Assembly: GCA_024231375.1 (NCBI GenBank)
Contig: JAAEQP010001864.1
Span: 1-9,606 of the forward strand
Direction of reading: 5' to 3'
DNA length: 9,606 bases
DNA from: a bacterium
GTDB lineage: Bacteria; Hydrogenedentota; Hydrogenedentia; Hydrogenedentiales; SLHB01
Both the position numbers and the translations under genes were made by a program. Below the pieces are notes generated by a model. It was not told where the DNA came from and did no database searches. It saw only the letters and a program-made list of their open reading frames with translations. Every line of letters begins with the position of its first letter. Positions within the stretch are counted from its first letter, which is position 1. Below, in pieces: positions 5,065 through 9,606 of this stretch.

Positions 5065-6801
5065 ATGCGTAGATGCGTTGCGACAATCTGCTTGGCGGTG
5101 GTGGCGATGGCGGGGGGTGCGGCCGCGGCCGTTGACATCGAGGAGGTTCTGGCGGGTCTGAGTTTGGAACACAAGATCGGTCAGATGCACACGATCGGCT
5201 ACGTTGGCCGTGACCTGAACGAGCCCATGGCCAACTTGATCGAGGAGTGGGGCATCGGCGGGTTCTTCTTTCAGTTTCCCGAGAATTTCGAGGACCCGAA
5301 GGATTGCGCGCGTGTGGTGAACCTCCTGCAAGAGGCGGCCACGGCGAGCAGTGCCGGGATACCGTTGCTGTTCTCGATGGACGATGAGGGCGGGGTTGGT
5401 GTGATGATCCGCTACGAGCAGGGGGCGGTCTGCACGCCGCAGAACATGGCCCTCGGCGCTTCGGGACGGGAGAAGGACGCCTACGCCGCCTACAATGCCA
5501 TGGGGGCCGACATGCGCGCCTGCGGCGTGACGGTGAACTTCGCGCCGGCCATCGACGTGCTGTACAACCCGAACAACCCGGACTATACGGTGCGTCTGTT
5601 CAGCGGGGACATCGACATCAACGCGCGGATGGCGTCGGGGGCCGTGCGCGGCTTGCAGGACGCCGGGGTCATCGCGTGCCCGAAGCACTGGCCCGGGCTG
5701 GTGTATTACGGCGCCGACACGCATTTCTCGTCGCCCCACATCACCGAGCCGGACAGCGTGTTGCGGCAAGGCGATTTCGCCCATTTCCGGGCGGCCATCG
5801 CCGCCGACGCCGACATGATCATGACCCACATGGTCCATATCGACGCGTGGGACCCCGAGAATGTGGTCACGCTCTCACCGATCCTGGTGCAGAAGATGCT
5901 TCGCGAGGACCTGGGTTTCGACGGACTTGTCATCACCGATTCGATGAGCATGACGAGCATTCTCGACATAGCGCCCATCGGTGAAGCGTCGGTCCGATCG
6001 ATTCTTGCCGGATGCGACATCGTGCTCCAGGTTTCGCGGGGCGTGGACGATTTCATCATCCGCATGGAAAGCGTGCGCGAGGCGGTGCGGGACGGGCGCA
6101 TTCCCATGGCGCGGATCGACGAATCGGTTCGCCGCATCCTCCGAGCGAAGGCGAAGTACGGGCTCTTCGAGAACCCGTACGCCGATCTTGAGAACTTCGA
6201 TAGCAACTTCGGACAGGCCAAGCACGTGGAGGCCAACAAACAGGCGGCCCGGAACGGCGTGGTGGTGGTGCGCGACCGGGGACACCTCCTCCCGCTGTCC
6301 AAGGAAGCGGGGAAGCGGTACCTGGTGGTGAGTCCGACACCGATGATCGCGCGCGCGGGCAAACCGGCGGGATGGGACGCGCCGGTGAGCCCCACGCTGG
6401 GCGATTTCTTCTCCGCCGTGGCGCCGGACGCCGAGATCGTGACGGTGAACACCGTGCCGACCTACGAGGACCACGAGCGGGTTCTCCAAGCCGCGCGCGA
6501 CGCGGACATCATCGTCGGCTACTCGTTGCTGGCCCGGTTCTCGTCCATGCAGTTCGGTCTCATCAACAAGCTGCTGGCGTTGGGGAAACCCACGGTCATC
6601 GTGGGTCTGGGCGACCCGTCGGACATGGCGTTCTTCCCCGAGGTGGACACCTTCGTGTCGGCGAACAGTCCGTCGCCTGTCTCGGCCGAGGCCGCGGTCC
6701 AGGTCCTCTTCGGCGACGCCGTACCCGGGGGGCGGTTGCCCATGCCCATCGGCGACCTGTATCCCATTGGGTACGCGATGGAGCGGGACGGGACGAACTG
6801 A
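5065..6801 (+). CDS. Secreted GH3 family glycoside hydrolase, NagZ-like
   Basis: The 578-residue product starts with a Sec signal peptide (MRRCVATICL and an Ala-rich stretch, cleavage near 21-22). A GH3 TIM-barrel follows at about 25-370. DEGG at 107-110 corresponds to the DxEGG substrate site but lacks the usual following Arg. KHWPG is at 207-211, and ADTH at 217-220 keeps the Asp and His of the NagZ-type loop (normally KHFPGHG...DSH). VITDSMSM at 289-296 carries the nucleophile D292. A second alpha/beta domain occupies about 395-560 and ends with GDAVPGGRLPMP. NagZ-type GH3 enzymes release beta-N-acetylglucosamine and use the loop His/Asp dyad as acid/base; some act as phosphorylases. Here the enzyme is exported, so it probably works on external glycans, not on cytoplasmic peptidoglycan recycling. 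It lies 80 nt before a second secreted hydrolase with a homologous leader. Specificity is uncertain because the loop is altered. Confidence 0.93.
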   Translation: MRRCVATICLAVVAMAGGAAAAVDIEEVLAGLSLEHKIGQMHTIGYVGRDLNEPMANLIEEWGIGGFFFQFPENFEDPKDCARVVNLLQEAATASSAGIPLLFSMDDEGGVGVMIRYEQGAVCTPQNMALGASGREKDAYAAYNAMGADMRACGVTVNFAPAIDVLYNPNNPDYTVRLFSGDIDINARMASGAVRGLQDAGVIACPKHWPGLVYYGADTHFSSPHITEPDSVLRQGDFAHFRAAIAADADMIMTHMVHIDAWDPENVVTLSPILVQKMLREDLGFDGLVITDSMSMTSILDIAPIGEASVRSILAGCDIVLQVSRGVDDFIIRMESVREAVRDGRIPMARIDESVRRILRAKAKYGLFENPYADLENFDSNFGQAKHVEANKQAARNGVVVVRDRGHLLPLSKEAGKRYLVVSPTPMIARAGKPAGWDAPVSPTLGDFFSAVAPDAEIVTVNTVPTYEDHERVLQAARDADIIVGYSLLARFSSMQFGLINKLLALGKPTVIVGLGDPSDMAFFPEVDTFVSANSPSPVSAEAAVQVLFGDAVPGGRLPMPIGDLYPIGYAMERDGTN

Positions 6802-6808
6802 TCCGGGG

Positions 6809-6881
6809 CGTGTGTACGCGTGTTGCCCAGTCTCTATAATGGGGCGTGGGTTCCGATCACACGATGAGGGAAGGGGCTGTC
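6809..6881 (+). promoter_or_regulatory. Leader of the second GH172 gene, copy 2 of the duplicated leader
   Basis: This is homologous to 4993-5064. It contains CGTGTGTACGCG at 6809-6820, a perfect -10 hexamer TATAAT at 6835-6840 followed by GGGGCG, and AAGGGG at 6871-6876, 5 nt before the ATG at 6882. The -10 lies 42 nt from the ATG, against 43 nt in the other copy. No good -35 is seen at 17 nt, but the conserved CGTGTGT box occupies that region. This suggests that the gene has its own promoter despite following the GH3 gene by only 80 nt. Confidence 0.55.
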
Positions 6882-8261
6882 ATGCGTAGATGTGTTGCGG
6901 TGGTCTGTTTTGTTGGGCTTGTGGCGTCGGGTCACGCGACCGCGGCCGAGGACGCGCTTTCGGCGTCGTTCTTCTCGGACATGGTGCGGTTGCGGGACAG
7001 TGTGAGCGCGCGGGTGTCGAGTTTTGACCGGTCGGGTGGGAACGGGGATGCATGCACGGTTCTGCCAGGGCAGACGTTCGATCTTGCGGACATTGCCGGG
7101 GCGGGCTGTATCCGTCACCTGTATTTCACGATGATCGGGGGGCCGCATTATCTGCGCGACACGGTGATCCGCATGTATTGGGATGGCGAGACCGATCCGA
7201 GTGTGGAGGTGCCCTTCGGTGACTTTTTCGGGTTGGGCCATGAACGGCCGGTCTTCTTCCAATCGCTGCTGGTGTGCGTGAATCCAGGCACCGGGGTGGT
7301 GGGCACGTACGGGTTCAATAGCTACTTCCCCATGCCTTTCGCGGACGGCGCACGACTGACGCTCACCAACGAAGGCGCGACGCCGTTGGGGGTTTGGTAC
7401 CACGTGGACTACGAGAAACTGGGCGCACTCGGCGACGATGTGGGCCGGTTCCATGCGCAATGGCGGCGGGAGAACCCGACCACGGCTGTGGGCGAGAAGA
7501 AGAACGTCACAATTCACGGCGGCATCAACCGCGACGGGAACGAGAACTACGTCATTCTCGATGCGGCGGGCCACGGCAACGTGGCGGGCTATTTCCTGAA
7601 CGTGGACAATGTAGCGGCGGGTCAGCATGGCGGCGACCCGGACACGTGGTACGGCGAAGGCGACGACATGGTCTTCATCGACGGTGAAGCGTGGCCGCCG
7701 TCGATCCATGGGACGGGTTCGGAGGAGATTTTCGGCGGCGGGGCCTGCCCCAACCTGGAGTACACGGGGCCGTACACAGGCTATCACATCATCGGGAATC
7801 CGGATTACCTCGGCAAGGTGTCCATGTACCGTTTCTTCGTGACGGACCCTATCCGGTTCCGGAAATCCGTGCGGGTCACCATCGAACACGGGCACGCCAA
7901 CAACATGGCGAACGATTATTCTAGCTGCGCGTTCTGGTACCAGTCCGAGCCGCATGGGGCCTTCCCAACCTTGCCGCCGGCATCGGACCGGAGGCCGCGC
8001 GAGGGGACGGACCCGCATGACATGGCCTATCGCGAGGTAGGGGCGCTCCAGGCGAAGGCGGTTGAGGCGCTGGCGACTCTGACGGTCACCGACATTCAGA
8101 AGGCGTTCTCGGTGGAGTTGCGGCGCGCGCTGGAGGATCGGGATTACGAGGCCGTGGAAGCGGAGTGCAGGAGAGGGGTCGCGATTCTGGAGGGGTTGGT
8201 TGAAGAGCAGGCCGGACACGGGCGGCGGGTAGTCACGCCTAGGGGCGCGGCCAGAAAGTAG
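6882..8261 (+). CDS. Secreted DUF2961 / GH172-type glycoside hydrolase with C-terminal helical extension
   Basis: The 459-residue product has a Sec signal peptide (MRRCVAVVCFVGLVASG, cleavage near 22). It shares the DUF2961/GH172 landmarks of the protein at 156-1223: MYWDGETDPSVEVPFGDFF at 98-116, VCVNPG at 131-136, HAQWRRENP at 191-199, WYGEGDD with E259, GTGSEEIFGG with E281, and FWYQSEPHGAFP at 351-362. The two glutamates align with the catalytic pair, here 22 residues apart rather than 21 because of one extra residue in WPPSIHG. After about 365 there is a charged, helix-forming extension of about 95 residues absent from the other paralogue. The start at 6882 is favoured by AAGGGG and by homology with the GH3 signal peptide; an in-frame ATG at 6846 lies in the leader. 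The enzyme probably cleaves a furanosidic linkage outside the cytoplasm. The substrate is unknown. Confidence 0.92.
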   Translation: MRRCVAVVCFVGLVASGHATAAEDALSASFFSDMVRLRDSVSARVSSFDRSGGNGDACTVLPGQTFDLADIAGAGCIRHLYFTMIGGPHYLRDTVIRMYWDGETDPSVEVPFGDFFGLGHERPVFFQSLLVCVNPGTGVVGTYGFNSYFPMPFADGARLTLTNEGATPLGVWYHVDYEKLGALGDDVGRFHAQWRRENPTTAVGEKKNVTIHGGINRDGNENYVILDAAGHGNVAGYFLNVDNVAAGQHGGDPDTWYGEGDDMVFIDGEAWPPSIHGTGSEEIFGGGACPNLEYTGPYTGYHIIGNPDYLGKVSMYRFFVTDPIRFRKSVRVTIEHGHANNMANDYSSCAFWYQSEPHGAFPTLPPASDRRPREGTDPHDMAYREVGALQAKAVEALATLTVTDIQKAFSVELRRALEDRDYEAVEAECRRGVAILEGLVEEQAGHGRRVVTPRGAARK

Positions 8262-8334
8262 GCAAGCGTCCTAAGTACGTTTCTTTCGCCTCTGTAAGTC
8301 TTGTGTTTCTGGTTGAACTTGGGGCCGCGCCTTA

Positions 8335-8364
8335 TAGAAGCCGGCCTTTCAGGCCGGACTTCTA
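8335..8364. repeat. Hairpin between convergent genes, overlapping a stop codon
   Basis: TAGAAG plus CCGGCCT (8335-8347) pairs with AGGCCGG plus CTTCTA (8351-8364) around a 3-nt loop, giving 13 bp interrupted by one bulged A at 8358. The right arm includes the stop codon of the minus-strand gene (8362-8364). It could end or insulate both convergent transcripts, but neither side has a T-tract, so it is not a canonical intrinsic terminator. Confidence 0.6.
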
Positions 8365-9606
8365 GTCCTGGGCGCAGGGCTCCTCGGACAAGAGCGGTGT
8401 CGAGGTCTGTTCTCCCTCAAGTTCGGGGTACAGCTCCTTCCTGCACTCCGGGCAGATGCCGTGACTGAACTCCGCTTCCGTGTTGTCACGCACGTAGGTC
8501 TCCACGCGTTCCCAGAAGCCTTTGTCGTTGCGGACATTCTTGCAGTGAGCGCATATGGGGACGATGCCGCGGAGGGTCCTGATGTCGTCCATGGCCTCTT
8601 GGAGCTCGTTGATCAGTACTTCACGCTTCTCCACGGCCCGGGCAATCTCGTCGTTTGCGCGGGCGTTGGCAATGGCGAGGCCGCATGCGGCGAGGACGGT
8701 CAACGTCAGGTTCAGGTAGTGGTCCTTGTATTGGGGGAAGGCGAGACCCTCGATCTCGAGCCCCCCCACTACTTCATCCTGGTGGACGATCTTCACGAGG
8801 AACCCATCCTCCGATTCGGACCAGGCATGCGTCTTGTCAAGAAGGGTCAAGCGCCGTTTCACGGCCTCTTCGGTGAAGGAGGATGCCGCAGTTGATTGGG
8901 GATCGCCGGCCTTCCCGCCTGTGAAGGGGACATAGACGAGACTGGCCGGTGCACATAGCGCCTGGAACAAGTCCATGATCCGTGATATCACGGCTGTTTC
9001 CGTTCTTGCGTGCGGAAGGCTGCTGAGAATGTCGAAGACCATGGCGTACTCGGCGAGCTTCCGTCGTTCTTGCGCCAACCGCCATTCCTGAACGATTTCC
9101 ATGAGAAACGACCTGAACGAGCCCAGCCCCACCGGAACCACTTGAGAGGGGAGTCCGACGAATTCGGAGAACTCCTTCAGGTGGCGGCGGGCGTTCTCGT
9201 CAATGCCCGTGTCGAGTAGAACCAGTTGGGTCGTGGATTCCGCGAAGAAGTCACGTGCGGTTTCACGCGAGAAGCCCCATTCGTCGATATGGTCTCGCCA
9301 GCGCGCCAGCCATCCCGGCGTCAGCAGATGGCTGCCTTCGCGGAGATAGGCATCCACCAACTCGCGGCTTGTCACCAAGTGGAAACACTGCTCCGTTGCA
9401 TGGACATGGCAGGTCTTCCACTCCTCGGGCGGGTCTCCCATTCTTGCGGAACAGCCTCCCACGATCAACACGTCCGCCAGCGCCTCCTTGCACTCACGGA
9501 GTCTGTCTGCCAGGGTCGTCCAGCTCTTCTTGGGATCACCGCAGTGCGCTGGAAACGTAACGAAACAGACCTCGTGAAGGTCCTCGGATTCGGCGACGGC
9601 GGCGGC
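8362..9606 (-). CDS. DUF1638-GAF-coiled coil-CxxC protein, putative cytoplasmic sensor (5' end outside window)
   Basis: The frame is open to the right edge, so the N-terminus is missing; 414 residues are visible. A GTG at 9471 could be read as a start, but family-like sequence continues upstream (for example TFPAHCGDPKKSW), so I reject it. Numbering from 9471, residues 1-115 resemble DUF1638 (VGGCSARMGD, CHVHATEQCFHL, SHLLTPGWLARW, LVLLDTGIDENARRHL). About 135-270 looks like a GAF-type sensory domain and about 272-300 a coiled coil. The end carries the CxxC...CxxC module RGIVPICAHCKNVR...FSHGICPEC (C307, C310, C340, C343), a common C-terminal tag of bacterial signalling proteins that probably binds zinc. 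DUF1638 genes are often found near corrinoid methyltransfer genes, from memory. No kinase or output domain is seen. It is convergent with the GH172 gene, so the two need not be functionally linked. Confidence 0.85.
   Translation of the reverse strand, partial: AAAVAESEDLHEVCFVTFPAHCGDPKKSWTTLADRLRECKEALADVLIVGGCSARMGDPPEEWKTCHVHATEQCFHLVTSRELVDAYLREGSHLLTPGWLARWRDHIDEWGFSRETARDFFAESTTQLVLLDTGIDENARRHLKEFSEFVGLPSQVVPVGLGSFRSFLMEIVQEWRLAQERRKLAEYAMVFDILSSLPHARTETAVISRIMDLFQALCAPASLVYVPFTGGKAGDPQSTAASSFTEEAVKRRLTLLDKTHAWSESEDGFLVKIVHQDEVVGGLEIEGLAFPQYKDHYLNLTLTVLAACGLAIANARANDEIARAVEKREVLINELQEAMDDIRTLRGIVPICAHCKNVRNDKGFWERVETYVRDNTEAEFSHGICPECRKELYPELEGEQTSTPLLSEEPCAQD

Noticed and set aside
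4665..5072. Open frames of 82-135 codons in the spacer before the GH3 gene
   Set aside because: They are Arg/Gly/Trp-rich without motifs, overlap palindromes and the conserved leader, and have no convincing ribosome-binding site.
5026..5838. A 270-codon minus-strand open frame across the GH3 gene
   Set aside because: It is His/Arg/Val-rich and lies opposite a well-supported GH3 coding region. It is a GC-driven shadow.
6834..8219. A 461-codon open frame on the minus strand lying across the secreted GH172 gene
   Set aside because: The plus-strand frame has a signal peptide, a ribosome-binding site and clear family motifs. The antisense translation is rich in Arg, His, Val and Pro with no recognisable domain, as expected for the mirror of a GC-rich gene.
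9469..9471. GTG as start of the DUF1638-containing protein
   Set aside because: The frame stays open to the window edge, and the upstream residues read as a continuation of the domain, so the real start is most likely outside.

Overview
The window is about 62% GC by eye and gene-dense, with seven genuine protein-coding genes and no RNA genes or CRISPR array that I could see. The content is a secreted GH3-type glycosidase, two DUF2961/GH172-type glycoside hydrolases, a Tat-exported Gfo/Idh/MocA-fold protein and dispersed GGGACAG/CAGTCCC palindromic repeats. This suggests a free-living, sugar-degrading Gram-negative of the PVC/FCB neighbourhood (for example Hydrogenedentota, Lentisphaerota or Planctomycetota). 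That placement is inference from gene style, not from a marker gene.

Layout from left to right. Bases 1-155 hold a palindromic repeat. Bases 156-1223 (minus) encode a GH172-type enzyme without a signal peptide. A divergent spacer holds a 29-bp hairpin. Bases 1529-2104 (plus) encode a small membrane protein with a HELGH motif. Bases 2145-2328 hold a repeat cluster related to the one at the left edge. Bases 2401-3585 (plus) encode the Tat-exported Gfo/Idh-fold protein. It converges on a multi-pass membrane protein with an acidic proline-rich tail (3602-4672, minus). After a 392-base spacer rich in short palindromes come two secreted enzymes in series: GH3/NagZ-like (5065-6801) and a second GH172-type enzyme (6882-8261). 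A convergent signalling-type protein (8362 to beyond the right edge, minus) combines DUF1638, GAF-like, coiled-coil and CxxC...CxxC regions.

The most notable observation is that the GH3 and second GH172 genes, which encode unrelated folds, are preceded by visibly homologous leaders of about 72 nt. The similarity runs into the first codons and the signal peptide (both begin MRRCVA). This looks like a duplicated expression-and-export cassette placed in front of two different enzymes, and suggests that they are co-expressed and exported together. Both GH172-type proteins keep the two glutamates expected for catalysis, so they are probably active on a furanoside such as a D-arabinofuranoside or D-fructofuranoside. 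The GH3 enzyme keeps the nucleophile and a variant of the NagZ His/Asp dyad. Together with the Tat-exported Gfo/Idh-fold protein, the window reads as part of a carbohydrate-degradation region. The substrate cannot be named from sequence alone.
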